A stretch of 64,000 bases of DNA, taken from contig NZ_VCNL01000001.1 in assembly GCF_007671685.1 (NCBI RefSeq), forward strand, positions 868,001-932,000, in the 5' to 3' direction. A program made the position numbers and the translations under genes. This document shows positions 31,857 to 42,089 of this stretch, piece after piece. The DNA comes from Halorubrum salsamenti. GTDB lineage: Archaea; Halobacteriota; Halobacteria; Halobacteriales; Haloferacaceae. Each line of letters begins with the position of its first letter. Within the stretch, counting starts at the first letter, position 1. The notes beneath the pieces were generated by a model. The model worked only from the letters and a program-made list of their open reading frames with translations. It searched no databases and was not told where the DNA came from.

Positions 31857-33356
31857 TCAGTCGTCGGCCGGCGTCGCGCCGGGCGCGGTCCCCTCGATAT
31901 CGCGGTCCGCCTCCTCTCCCTCCACGTCGAACGGGTACTCCCCGGTGACGCACCCCAGACAGAGGTCAGCGCGGCTCTCCCCGAGCGCGTCGGCGACCGC
32001 GTCGATCGAGAGGTACGACAGCGAGTCCGCGCCGACCTCCTCCCGGATCTCTTCGGTGGAGGCGTCGGCGGCGATCAGCTCCTCGCGGGTCGCCATGTCG
32101 ATGCCGAAGTAGCAGGGCGCGATAATGGCCGGCGCGCCGATCCGGAGGTGGACCTCCTCCGCGCCCGCCTCGCGGACCAGCTCGACGAGCTGGGTCGAGG
32201 TGGTCCCCCGAACGATCGAGTCGTCGATGATGGTGACCGACTTGCCCTCGACGGTCGACCTGATCGGGTTGAGCTTCAGTCGGACCGCGCGCTCCCGCTC
32301 GTCTTGGGTCGGCATGATGAACGTGCGGCCGACGTAGCGGTTCTTCATCAGCCCCTCGGCGAACTCGATGCCGACGTCGCTCTCGGGGCGTGGTTCTCCG
32401 TCCTCGGTCGTCTCGCCGGCGGCGTCGGCGTAGCCGGAGGCGAACGCCCGCCCCGAGTCCGGAACGGGCATCACCACGTCCGACTCGACGCCGGACTCCT
32501 CCCAGAGCTTCCGGCCGAGCTTCCGGCGCACCTCGTACACGAGGTTCTCGTCGATCACGGAGTCGGGACGGGCGAAGTAGACGTGTTCGAAGAAGCAGTG
32601 GGCGGTCGACTCGCGTTCGACCAGCTGATACGTGTCGTAGCCGCTTCCGTCGGGATCCAGAACGACCAGCTCGCCCGGACGAACGTCGCGGATCAGCTCC
32701 CCGTCGAGGGTGTCGATCGCGGCCGACTCGCTGGCGAGCACGTAGCCGCCGTCGATCTTCCCGAGACACAGCGGGCGGTTCCCGAGGGGGTCTCGCACCC
32801 CGAGCACCGTGTCGTCGTGGGTGATCGCCAGCGAGTAGGAGCCGTGGATGCGGTTCATCGTGTGTTTGACCGCCCGCACGAGGTCCTCTTCGAGGAGGTT
32901 GCGCGCGAGGTCGTGGGCGATCACCTCGGTGTCGCCGTCGGAGGTGAACGCGTGGCCCGCCGCCGCGAGCTCCTCGCGCACCTCGTCGGCGTTGACGAGG
33001 TTCCCGTTGTGCGAGAGCCCGAGCGATCCGGACTTGAACGAGACCGAGAAGGGCTGCGCGCAGCTCTTGTCGAGGCTGCCGGCGGTCGGGTACCGGACGT
33101 GACCGATGCCGGTGCCGCCGGACAGCGACTCCAGGTCGCCCTCGTCGAACGCGTCGCCGACGAGCCCGCGCTCGACGTGGCTGTGCTGTTGGAACCCGTC
33201 GTGCGTGACGATCCCCGCGGACTCCTGTCCCCGGTGTTGGAGCGCGTACAGCGCGTAGTACAGCGGTCGCGCGGCCTCGCGGTCAGCGAGCGAGACGCCG
33301 ACGACGCCGCACTTCTCTCGCGGCTCGTCAGCGGTGTTGTCCCCACCGGCTTGCAT
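31857..33356 (-). CDS. purF: Amidophosphoribosyltransferase (first step of purine synthesis)
   Basis: This 499-residue PurF makes phosphoribosylamine from PRPP and glutamine. The N-terminal nucleophile is C16, in DEPREKCGVVGVSLADREA, so a 15-residue propeptide is probably removed. QHRGQESAGI and LSHNGNLVNADEVR belong to the glutaminase domain, and VTIIDDSIVRGTTSTQLVEL is the PRPP-binding loop. Cysteines in AHCFFEHVYFARPDS, APCYFGIDMA and LCLGCVTGEYP match the four [4Fe-4S] ligands of the Bacillus-type enzyme. It stands alone rather than in a pur operon. Low-GC promoter sequence (cgataaaaacc) lies just upstream. Confidence 0.95.
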   Translation of the reverse strand: MQAGGDNTADEPREKCGVVGVSLADREAARPLYYALYALQHRGQESAGIVTHDGFQQHSHVERGLVGDAFDEGDLESLSGGTGIGHVRYPTAGSLDKSCAQPFSVSFKSGSLGLSHNGNLVNADEVREELAAAGHAFTSDGDTEVIAHDLARNLLEEDLVRAVKHTMNRIHGSYSLAITHDDTVLGVRDPLGNRPLCLGKIDGGYVLASESAAIDTLDGELIRDVRPGELVVLDPDGSGYDTYQLVERESTAHCFFEHVYFARPDSVIDENLVYEVRRKLGRKLWEESGVESDVVMPVPDSGRAFASGYADAAGETTEDGEPRPESDVGIEFAEGLMKNRYVGRTFIMPTQDERERAVRLKLNPIRSTVEGKSVTIIDDSIVRGTTSTQLVELVREAGAEEVHLRIGAPAIIAPCYFGIDMATREELIAADASTEEIREEVGADSLSYLSIDAVADALGESRADLCLGCVTGEYPFDVEGEEADRDIEGTAPGATPADD

Positions 33357-33504
33357 ATACTCGTCGGTGGGGCGTGAGTCGATAAAAACCCTCGTGTTCG
33401 TGGCACAATGGTCCGTTTAAACTGCAGAAGTATGCATAGGTGTGGATCGGACGCGGCTAGTTCCCCGACGCGATAGGGGTCACATCCCTCCCGCGGCGAC
33501 CCTC

Positions 33505-33888
33505 TCAGTCTCCGCCGACGTACTCGTCCAACCGCTCGAAGTACGCCTCCCGCGGCACCTGGTAGGCGGCCCGGTAGTCCACGTCGCCGGCGGCGAACCG
33601 CTCCGCGACGTCGACGGCTGCGGCCGCGCCCGCCTCGCGGCCCTCGTACGTCTCCGAAACCGCCTCGATCTCGGGCTCTAAGAAGAGGACGACGTGCCAC
33701 TCGTCGGTGGCGTACTGGCCCGACCCGGGACGGGAATTGCGCGCGCCGTTCGTCAGGTAGATCGTCGGGAGACACTCGGACGGGAGGTCGTCGCCGCCGA
33801 AGGCGTCCGGGCGGTACACGAGGATCGCCCGGCCGCTCGGCTCCTCGTTCCATACCCGCCAGCCGTCCGGCAGCGCCTCGAAGCTCAT
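33505..33888 (-). CDS. Haloarchaeal DUF5820-like protein
   Basis: A 127-residue protein with the conserved-looking blocks LPDGWRVWNEEPSGRAILVYRPDAF, CLPTIYLTNGARNSRP, YATDEWHVVLFLEPEIE and DYRAAYQVPREAYFERLDEY, which match my memory of the DUF5820 family. The family is widespread in haloarchaea and has no known function. No membrane or metal motif is seen. It sits 79 bases upstream of nothing else on this strand except purF, and directly downstream of rqcH, with which it may be co-transcribed. Confidence 0.7.
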   Translation of the reverse strand: MSFEALPDGWRVWNEEPSGRAILVYRPDAFGGDDLPSECLPTIYLTNGARNSRPGSGQYATDEWHVVLFLEPEIEAVSETYEGREAGAAAAVDVAERFAAGDVDYRAAYQVPREAYFERLDEYVGGD

Positions 33889-33967
33889 GGGCGGAGTCGG
33901 GGACGAAGGCTTGAAAGGGTCGCGCTCCGGGCGGGAGAGGGGTTCGGCCGACTCGGCAGCCGAATTC

Positions 33968-36184
33968 TCAGTCCACGATATCGGAGCCGCCCGAGGGGAG
34001 GAACTCCTGCAGCTGGTCGGCGCTGGCCACCTTCCGCACGAACGACTGGTCGGCGAACCGCTCCTTCAGCTCGCGGTACACCATCATCGCGGCGTCGTTC
34101 TGCGCGTACATCCCCGGCTCCAGCGTGACGCTCGACGCCGCGCGGTCGACGATGGCCGAGGGCGGCCCGCCGATGGCGCGCGTGACCGGCTCGCACTGGA
34201 CGCCGACGGCGATCCGACAGGGAACGTCCTCGAAGTAGGTGCGGTCGCCGCGGATCACGAAGCTCCCCTTCTCGATGTACTCGCCGCTCTCGGGCGTCTT
34301 CGACACCTGATCGGGCTCGACCATGTACGCGTCGCCCGCGCCGCGCCCGTCCTTCCAGTCCGACGAGTAGGAGACGGCGAACTGCGCGGCCTCCCGCAGG
34401 GTCTCCTCCGAGAAGTCGACCGGATCGGCCGACTCCGAGGGCCCCGCGGCTTTTAAGAGCGTCACCGGCCCCCCGTGCGCCTGCGTGTGGAAGAACCGGT
34501 CGTGTTTGCCCATGTACTTTTTCACCAGCTCCTCGTTCTGGTCGGCGTTGCGCCCGCCGATGACGAGGTACCCCGTCGAGGTCCGGAACCAGCGGAACCG
34601 CTCGAACCAGTCGTCCGGGCTCCGAATCGGGATGGAGGAGCGCGAGAGCCAGTCGGTCTCGTACTCCGCTTCGCCGTCGCCGTCTCCTCCCTCACCGTCG
34701 CCGCCGTCCCCGTCACTCCCGTCGTCGGTCGCCTCCTTCGCCTCCCACTCGGCCTTCCGCTCCTTGACCGCCTCCAGCTCTTTCCGGGTCGACTCGATCG
34801 CCTCCATCGCGCCCTCCTTCTTCCCCTCGATCCGCTTGGCCTCCTGATAGAGGCGGTCGGCGTTGACCTCCACGCCCGCGCTCGCGTCGAGCTCGACCCG
34901 GGTCGTTCCCCCGTCGTCGCCCTCGTCGTCGAGCTCGACCGTCACCGTTCCCTCGCCGCCGTCGACGTCGACGACCGCCTCCGCCGCCGGGATCCCGCGC
35001 TCCGCGCCCGCGTCGAGGGTCTCCGAGATCTCGTCCCAAGGCACGTCGTTCTCGCGGGCCTCCCGCACCGTCGAGAGCACCTCGTCGACGAGGTCGTACT
35101 GAGCGTACAGCAGTTCCGCGCGCTCTCGCTCCGCCTCGGCCTGCTCCTCGAACCCGTCGATCGCCCCTTTCTGCTGTTCGATGATCCGCTCCTGTTTGGC
35201 GATCTCCTCCTCGAAGTCGGGGCGAGAGGCGCTCGCGTCCGCGGGGGCCTCGCCGGCCTCGGTATCTTCGCTTTCGAGCCGGTAGAAGTACTCGTCGACG
35301 GCGGCGTTGAAGGAGTCGAAGCCGACGCTCGGGAGCCCCTCGTGTTCGGAGAGCGGGAAGGGGGTGACGTCGACGACGCGAGGGTCACGCTCCTCGTCCG
35401 ACTCGGCCTCCCCGTCTCCGTCCCCTCCGTCGAGTTCCTCCTCGTACACCCGCGGGTCGATGTCGCCGGAGCGGAGCCGCTCGCCGATTCGTTCGAGCGC
35501 CTCGTGGAGCGCGCGAAGGTGATCGTCGGTGGCCTCGTCGACGGGGAGCGTCTTCTCGACGCCCGCGCGAGTGCACACCTCCTCGGCGTAAAGCCCGCCG
35601 AGGTTGAGCTGGGTCGCCAGCGTCCGCACCACGTCGCTGTCGGACTCGCGCATGTGCCTTTTAAATCCGCCGAGGCTGACGTCGAGCGGGTTGAGCCGCG
35701 AGGCCGGGTACTCGTACCGCGAGCCGGGCGCGACGGTTCGGGACTTGAGCCGGACCGTCGACAGAGACCCGACGACCTCGCCGGTCTCGTCGAGCGCGGC
35801 GACGTTCCCCTGCCCGAACAGCTCGGCGACGAGCGTCGTGTTCTGGTCCTCGCGCTCGAACTCGAACGTGAGGATCCGGTCGAACTCGTACTGCTCGACG
35901 CCCGCGAAGTCGGCGCCGGACATGCGGTTGCGCAGCATCTTCGCGAAGTTCGGCGGCCGCCCGGGCGCGTCGGCGACGTGTTCGGCGTCCGCGACGTGAG
36001 CGCGTTTGACGTCGCCCACCTCGATCATGAGCTCGACCCGTCCGCGGTCGAAGTCGCGGAGCTTCAGCCGGAGCAGGTCGTCGTCGTAGAGGTACGCCTT
36101 GTCGACCTTCGCGCCCTCGTACCGATTGAGCTCGGTGACGAGCGCGCCGAGGTCGATGCTCGACAGCTCCCGCTTCTGGTCCAT
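33968..36184 (-). CDS. rqcH: Ribosome rescue protein RqcH (NFACT family)
   Basis: This 738-residue NFACT protein opens MDQKRELSSIDLGALVTELN. Its NFACT-N and helix-hairpin-helix domains span roughly 1-260. Charged coiled-coil regions lie at about 325-375 and 465-515, with the acidic stretch DGSDGDGGDGEGGDGDGE in between and after. The NFACT-R domain is at about 545-700 (WFERFRWFRTSTGYLVIGGRNADQ, FFHTQAHGGPVTLLK). RqcH binds stalled large ribosomal subunits and recruits Ala-tRNA to tag the nascent chain. Length fits archaeal members, allowing for the acidic insertions. Confidence 0.92.
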   Translation of the reverse strand: MDQKRELSSIDLGALVTELNRYEGAKVDKAYLYDDDLLRLKLRDFDRGRVELMIEVGDVKRAHVADAEHVADAPGRPPNFAKMLRNRMSGADFAGVEQYEFDRILTFEFEREDQNTTLVAELFGQGNVAALDETGEVVGSLSTVRLKSRTVAPGSRYEYPASRLNPLDVSLGGFKRHMRESDSDVVRTLATQLNLGGLYAEEVCTRAGVEKTLPVDEATDDHLRALHEALERIGERLRSGDIDPRVYEEELDGGDGDGEAESDEERDPRVVDVTPFPLSEHEGLPSVGFDSFNAAVDEYFYRLESEDTEAGEAPADASASRPDFEEEIAKQERIIEQQKGAIDGFEEQAEAERERAELLYAQYDLVDEVLSTVREARENDVPWDEISETLDAGAERGIPAAEAVVDVDGGEGTVTVELDDEGDDGGTTRVELDASAGVEVNADRLYQEAKRIEGKKEGAMEAIESTRKELEAVKERKAEWEAKEATDDGSDGDGGDGEGGDGDGEAEYETDWLSRSSIPIRSPDDWFERFRWFRTSTGYLVIGGRNADQNEELVKKYMGKHDRFFHTQAHGGPVTLLKAAGPSESADPVDFSEETLREAAQFAVSYSSDWKDGRGAGDAYMVEPDQVSKTPESGEYIEKGSFVIRGDRTYFEDVPCRIAVGVQCEPVTRAIGGPPSAIVDRAASSVTLEPGMYAQNDAAMMVYRELKERFADQSFVRKVASADQLQEFLPSGGSDIVD

Positions 36185-36262
36185 ACTCCAAGGAGACAGC
36201 CGGCCCGGAAAAAGGCGTGTCGTTGTGCGGACGGGCGGCCGAGCGATCGCGCCCGGAGTCGC

Positions 36263-38020
36263 CTACAGCCGCTTCGAGACGTACGGCCCGTCCTGGTGGT
36301 AGCCGAGTTTATTCCGGTAGTACTCGCGGGCGCCGATGCCGGAGATGATCGCCATCTTGCGGTAGCCGGCGTCGCGGGCGAGTTCCTCGGCGCGTTCGAG
36401 GAGCTTCGTCCCGTACCCCCGGTGCTGCCAGTCGCCGTCGCCGCCGATGGCGACCTCGCTGCCGTACACGTGGAGTTCGCGGATCAGCGCGGCGTCCGCC
36501 AGCTCGCGCCGGATCGCGTCGTCCTCGGTACCGGGGGCGCCGGGCTGGCCGGGCGCGAAGGAGGGGAACCGCAGGCGACAGAACCCGACGAGCAGGTCGC
36601 GAACGGGGTCCTCGAAGGAGATGAAGTGTTCCGTCCCGCCGCCGGCCTCGTAGGTGGTCACGTCGAGTTCCACGTCGTCCGGGTCCGGATCGGCGTCGTT
36701 GTGGCCGACCTCGCGGGCGCGGATGTCGCGCTGGGTGATCCCCTTCTCCTCGGCCCGCTGGTCGGCGAGCTGCCGGAGGTTCGACTTCCAGACGCCGCCC
36801 TCGATGAAGTCGGCGGGGATGTCGCGCTGGACGCGCTGGAGCCGCGTGTACTTCGGGATGTGGTCCATCGCCTCCGCGACCACGTCGGCCGCCTCCTCGT
36901 TCGAGAGCGGCTCGAACGAGTCCTGCCGCCACCGGTCGTACACGCGGGTCCCCTCGACGACGAGGGTCGGGTAGATCTTGAGGTAGTCCGGCCGCCAGTC
37001 GGGGTTCTCGAACAGCTGCCGGAAGTCCTCGACACACATCTCCCGCGTCATCCCGGGCTGGCCCGGCATCATGTGGAAGCCGACCTTGAACGCGGCGTCG
37101 CGGAGCCGGCGGTTGGCGTTGCGGGAGGCCTCGTTGCCGTGCCCGCGGTGCATCTCGCGGTTGATCCGCTCGTAGGTGGTCTGGACGCCGACCTCGACTT
37201 TGGTGCCGCCCAGATCGAGCATGCGGTCGATCTGCTCGGGGTCGCACCAGTCCGGCTTCGTCTCGAAGGTAGTGCCGATGTTGCGGATCTCGTTGGTCTC
37301 GTTCTCGGCGATCACGTCCTCGAGGTACTCGAACTCGGTCTCCTCGGGAGCGGGAGCGAACGACTCCTCCTCGGCGGGCTCGGGCTCCTTCTCGAGGTCG
37401 TAGTCGTTCATCGCCTGTAAGGCGCGCTTCACGAACCACTCCTGGTAGTCGTGCGAGCGCGCGGTCATCGTCCCGCCCATCAGGATGAGCTCCACTTTGT
37501 CGACCGGGTGACCGATCTTCCGGAGCTGTTCGAGCCGGAGCGTGACCTGCCCGTACGGGTCGTAGTCGTTCTGCTCGCCCCGTGCCGCGGCGGGCTCGTG
37601 GCCCGTGTACGACTGCGCCGAGGAGAACTCCGAGGCCGGCCCGCCGGGACAGTAGAGGCACTTCCCGTGCGGGCAGAGCTTCGGCGAGGTCATGATCGCC
37701 ACCGGCGAGACGCCGGAGGCGGTCCGGACCGGCTTCCGCTGAACGACCTCGATCACGTCGTCGCGGGCCTCCGTGGGCGCGTGGTCCAGAATCTCGGTGT
37801 TCTTCGGGACTTTCGGGGAGCCGAACTCCGAGCAGGCGTCGAGCTTGGCGGACTCCAGATCGTCGCGGTCGATCTCTCCCGCGAGGATCCGGTCGACGAG
37901 GTGCTCGCAGGTCCGGACGAAGGCCTCGGGCTCGGCGTCGGACTCTCCGGTGCCGGACTCCGCTCCGGCGTCGCCGCCATCGCTCTCGGCGTCCGTGTCA
38001 CCTGCCGCGTCTGTACTCAT
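36263..38020 (-). CDS. elp3: Elp3-type tRNA U34 carboxymethyltransferase (radical SAM + GNAT)
   Basis: This 585-residue Elp3 modifies wobble uridine (cm5U) in tRNA. The radical SAM cluster is [13 protein letters not shown] (CxxxxCxxC). The surrounding core includes [42 protein letters not shown] and [15 protein letters not shown]. The C-terminal acetyltransferase domain shows [20 protein letters not shown]. The ATG at 38020 precedes an acidic, Asp/Ala-rich N-terminus of about 35 residues. An acidic insertion ([20 protein letters not shown]) sits in the SAM domain. The gene is divergent from thiC and lies upstream of rqcH on the same strand. Confidence 0.95.
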   Translation of the reverse strand: MSTDAAGDTDAESDGGDAGAESGTGESDAEPEAFVRTCEHLVDRILAGEIDRDDLESAKLDACSEFGSPKVPKNTEILDHAPTEARDDVIEVVQRKPVRTASGVSPVAIMTSPKLCPHGKCLYCPGGPASEFSSAQSYTGHEPAAARGEQNDYDPYGQVTLRLEQLRKIGHPVDKVELILMGGTMTARSHDYQEWFVKRALQAMNDYDLEKEPEPAEEESFAPAPEETEFEYLEDVIAENETNEIRNIGTTFETKPDWCDPEQIDRMLDLGGTKVEVGVQTTYERINREMHRGHGNEASRNANRRLRDAAFKVGFHMMPGQPGMTREMCVEDFRQLFENPDWRPDYLKIYPTLVVEGTRVYDRWRQDSFEPLSNEEAADVVAEAMDHIPKYTRLQRVQRDIPADFIEGGVWKSNLRQLADQRAEEKGITQRDIRAREVGHNDADPDPDDVELDVTTYEAGGGTEHFISFEDPVRDLLVGFCRLRFPSFAPGQPGAPGTEDDAIRRELADAALIRELHVYGSEVAIGGDGDWQHRGYGTKLLERAEELARDAGYRKMAIISGIGAREYYRNKLGYHQDGPYVSKRL

Positions 38021-38101
38021 TACCCTTCGATCGACGGGTTTCGGGGTTAAGCGTGTCGCACCCGCGTCCCGTAGAGCGTCGTCGAACCGTCTACCCCAGA
38101 G

Positions 38102-39590
<1,489 letters not shown>

Positions 39591-39665
39591 TTCGCTCTCG
39601 GACACTCCTCGCGATCGCCGACCGGATCCGCCCGTTTTAGGTCGACCGGACCGTACCACGGGAGC

Positions 39666-41189
39666 GTGCTACGCAAGGACCTCCTGCGCGTCTCCCGCGC
39701 GGGCGGCGGCTACCGCCCGCGCTTCGCGACCCGCGAGCACCGCCCGCTCGCGGCGCGGGTGCTCGGGACCTTCGAGGCGCACGTCGGGGAGCGGCGCGGC
39801 GACCTCGACGACACGCTGGCGGCGCTGGAGGCCGACGCCGGCGACGAGCGCTCCGGCGGCGACTTCAAGCTCGTCCGGGGGCTCGCCGCCTTAGTCGAGC
39901 GCGAGTGCGCCTTCGAGACGCGAGCCCCGGTCCCGCCGCGTCGCGTCCGGCGGGCCGCGTTCGAGGCCGCGGAGGCGGTGGGCGTCGCGAGCGAGTCCGA
40001 GCGCGAGACCGCGGTCGACCGCGCCGCCGACGCGCTCGGGATCGACTCGGGAGACGTCGAGGCGTCGCTGTACGCCGACCGCGACGTCAACGAAGTCCTC
40101 GTGGACGCCGACGTGCGTTGGGACCCCGACGCCCTCCTCGAACAGTACGACCTCTCCCTGGCCCAGACCGCCCTCTTCGACGCCACCGAGGTCCGGGTGC
40201 GGTCGAACGACCCGAAGCGGATCGTCTCCGCCGTCAAGCGCCTGCGTCTGATGTACGAGCTGGAGAAGACCCCCGAGGGACGGGAGCTGGTGGTCACCGG
40301 CCCGGACGCCTTATTCTCGCGCACCCGTCGCTACGGGACCGCGTTCGCGCGACTGCTCCGGACCGTCGCGGAGTCGGCGGACTGGTCGCTAGAGGCGACG
40401 ATCGACGACCGCGGCCGCGAGCGCACCATGCGCCTCTCCGACGGCGACGTGACGGTGCCGGGCGTCGAGCCGGTCGCGGAGCCCGACTTCGACAGCGGGG
40501 TCGAGGCCGACTTCGCCGGGCGGTTCCGCGGGCTCGACCTCGACTGGACCCTCGTGCGCGAGCCGGAGCCGCTCGAGACCGGAACCCGGGTGATGATCCC
40601 GGACTTCGCGTTCGACTACGACCACGCCGACTTCCGGCTGTTCTTCGAGGTGATGGGCTTTTGGACCCCCGAGTACGTCGAGAAGAAGCTCTCCCAGCTC
40701 GCCGACGTGGAGGACGTGGACCTCCTGGTCGCCGTCGACGAGAGCCTCGGCGTCGGCGAGGAGATCGCCGCGCGCGACCACCGCGTGGTGAGCTACTCGG
40801 GGACCGTCCGCGTGAAGGCGATCGTCGACGTGCTCCGCGAGTACGAGGCCGAGTTCGTCGCCGACGCGGCCGCCGAGCTTCCCGCGTCGCTCTCGCCCGA
40901 CGCCGACGCGATCGGGCTCGACGACCTCGCCGCCGACCGGGGAGTCAGCGTCGAGGCGATCGAGGACAAGTCGTTCCCCGACCACGAGCGGATCGGTCGG
41001 ACGCTCGTGCGGCCCGCGGTGTTGGAGGCGGCGGGCGAGGGGATCGAGGCGGGGATGGATCTGGCGGCCGCCGAGGCGGTCCTCGACGACCACGGGATCG
41101 ACGACGCCAGCGCCGCGCTCTCGCGGCTCGGCTACCGAGTCGAGTGGGAGGGGCTCGGCGGCGGGACGGTGCGGGAGAAATCGGAATAG
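39666..41189 (+). CDS. DUF790 family nuclease (Bax1-like)
   Basis: A 507-residue protein matching the DUF790/Bax1 family, whose archaeal members bind the XPB helicase and cut DNA in nucleotide-excision repair. The nuclease-like core is IPDFAFDYDHADFRLFFEVMGFWTPEYVEKK, with an Asp-Glu pair and Lys spaced as in PD-(D/E)XK enzymes. The N-terminal region (MLRKDLLRVSRAGGGYRPRFA) is also typical. The start is GTG. Bax1 genes are commonly next to XPB, but here thiC is upstream and a hairpin repeat downstream, so the partner helicase must lie elsewhere. Confidence 0.85.
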   Translation: MLRKDLLRVSRAGGGYRPRFATREHRPLAARVLGTFEAHVGERRGDLDDTLAALEADAGDERSGGDFKLVRGLAALVERECAFETRAPVPPRRVRRAAFEAAEAVGVASESERETAVDRAADALGIDSGDVEASLYADRDVNEVLVDADVRWDPDALLEQYDLSLAQTALFDATEVRVRSNDPKRIVSAVKRLRLMYELEKTPEGRELVVTGPDALFSRTRRYGTAFARLLRTVAESADWSLEATIDDRGRERTMRLSDGDVTVPGVEPVAEPDFDSGVEADFAGRFRGLDLDWTLVREPEPLETGTRVMIPDFAFDYDHADFRLFFEVMGFWTPEYVEKKLSQLADVEDVDLLVAVDESLGVGEEIAARDHRVVSYSGTVRVKAIVDVLREYEAEFVADAAAELPASLSPDADAIGLDDLAADRGVSVEAIEDKSFPDHERIGRTLVRPAVLEAAGEGIEAGMDLAAAEAVLDDHGIDDASAALSRLGYRVEWEGLGGGTVREKSE

Positions 41190-41205
41190 CGTATTTAAAC
41201 CAGTA

Positions 41206-41463
41206 CGGTGGCGCGTGCCGCCGAGCGCCCAGCGGGCGCGAGGGGCACGCGCGAGGGAGTCAGTCGCCGGAGCGAAGCGGAGGCGACTGACGAGGCTGGG
41301 GAGGTGTGAGGTGCTGTGCGGTCGCGGTCGGGTGAGACTCAAAGGGGCAGCCGCGAGGCGGGCACAGGCGACGTAAGCACCGCAGGGAGTGAGCGGAGCG
41401 AACGACTGAGGAGCGCAACGAGCGTGTGCCCGCCTCGCGGCTGGGGCTTTGGAGGTGGTCACC
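41206..41463 (+). repeat. Hairpin-rich repeat element, copy D
   Basis: This fills the convergent gap between the DUF790 stop and the PUA-like gene stop. It has GCGCGTGC/GCACGCGC (41211-41218 and 41245-41252) around GCGCCC-agc-GGGCGC, then GTCAGTCGCC/GGCGACTGAC, GACGAGGCTGGGGAGGTGTG and GACTCAAAGGGGCAGC. A perfect 19-bp closing stem (41348-41366 and 41425-41443, from CAGCCGCGAG to CTCGCGGCTG) encloses an about 58-base loop. It ends with GGCTGGGGCTTTGGAGGT and TCACC. Flanking AT motifs are tatttaaac (5') and tttataaat (3'). Confidence 0.88.
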
Positions 41464-41543
41464 GTCGATCAGTAGCCACCCGCGTATGGCCGAGCGGGAA
41501 TTAACCATTTATAAATAACAAAACGATTCATCGCCGCGGTCCG

Positions 41544-42089
41544 TCACTCCACGATCGGCAGGTCCGCGCGGCTCCCCTTCGGCACCACCGACCGCAATTC
41601 GTCGTAGAGGTACAGTCCGACGCCGATCGGCTCCTGCTCGCCGGCTATCTCGTGGGTCGCGATCAGGTACCCCCAGTCGCCGTTCCACTCGGGGAGGTCC
41701 TGGTCGTCGCCGGCCATAAAGGTCACAGCGCGCTCGGGATCGAGTTCGATGACGTTCTTCGTCGCGAGATCGCCGAACCGGGTGGCCGCCCGGGTCGTCG
41801 GCTTCCAGTGTTCCTGTCGCGTCCGGAGGAAAGTCATCCCGATCGCCTCCACTTCGCTGGGGTCCGTCGCCTCGCCGTTGAAGATCCAGACCTTCCCCGC
41901 GCCCTTCTCCCAGAAGCTGTACCCCTCGAAGACGCTCGGCTCGATCCCGAACCGCTCCTCCCACCAGTCGATTACCTCCTCGCGGCTCGCTCGCCCCTCG
42001 ACCTCGCGGTCGGCGGGGGTTTCGGGGAGGCGGTCGAACTGCTGGCCGTCGTTGGTGGGAGCGCCGTCGGCGTTCGCATCGTCGCTCAT
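41544..42089 (-). CDS. PUA-like RNA-binding partner of the rRNA methyltransferase
   Basis: A 181-residue protein with the pattern SREEVIDWWEERFGIEPSVFEGYSFWEKGAGKVWIFN, then RQEHWKPTTRAATRFGDLATKNVIEL and a C-terminal GVGLYLYDELRSVVPKGSRAD. This resembles the PUA-like RNA-binding region fused to the C-terminus of bacterial RsmF/YebU. Its ATG overlaps the stop of the upstream RsmF-like gene by four bases, so the two halves are separately encoded but tightly coupled. Its role in presenting RNA to the methylase is inferred from this layout. Confidence 0.75.
   Translation of the reverse strand: MSDDANADGAPTNDGQQFDRLPETPADREVEGRASREEVIDWWEERFGIEPSVFEGYSFWEKGAGKVWIFNGEATDPSEVEAIGMTFLRTRQEHWKPTTRAATRFGDLATKNVIELDPERAVTFMAGDDQDLPEWNGDWGYLIATHEIAGEQEPIGVGLYLYDELRSVVPKGSRADLPIVE

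Noticed and set aside
34475-37420. 981-residue plus-strand open frame
   Set aside because: It is antisense to rqcH and elp3; it is a composition artefact of GC-rich DNA.
41260-41508. Short open frames across the hairpin elements (also at 27403-27667 and 58743-59104)
   Set aside because: Their translations (for example SRLRFAPATDSLARAPRA) resemble each other only because the underlying element repeats; the stems with compensatory changes show that pairing, not protein, is conserved.
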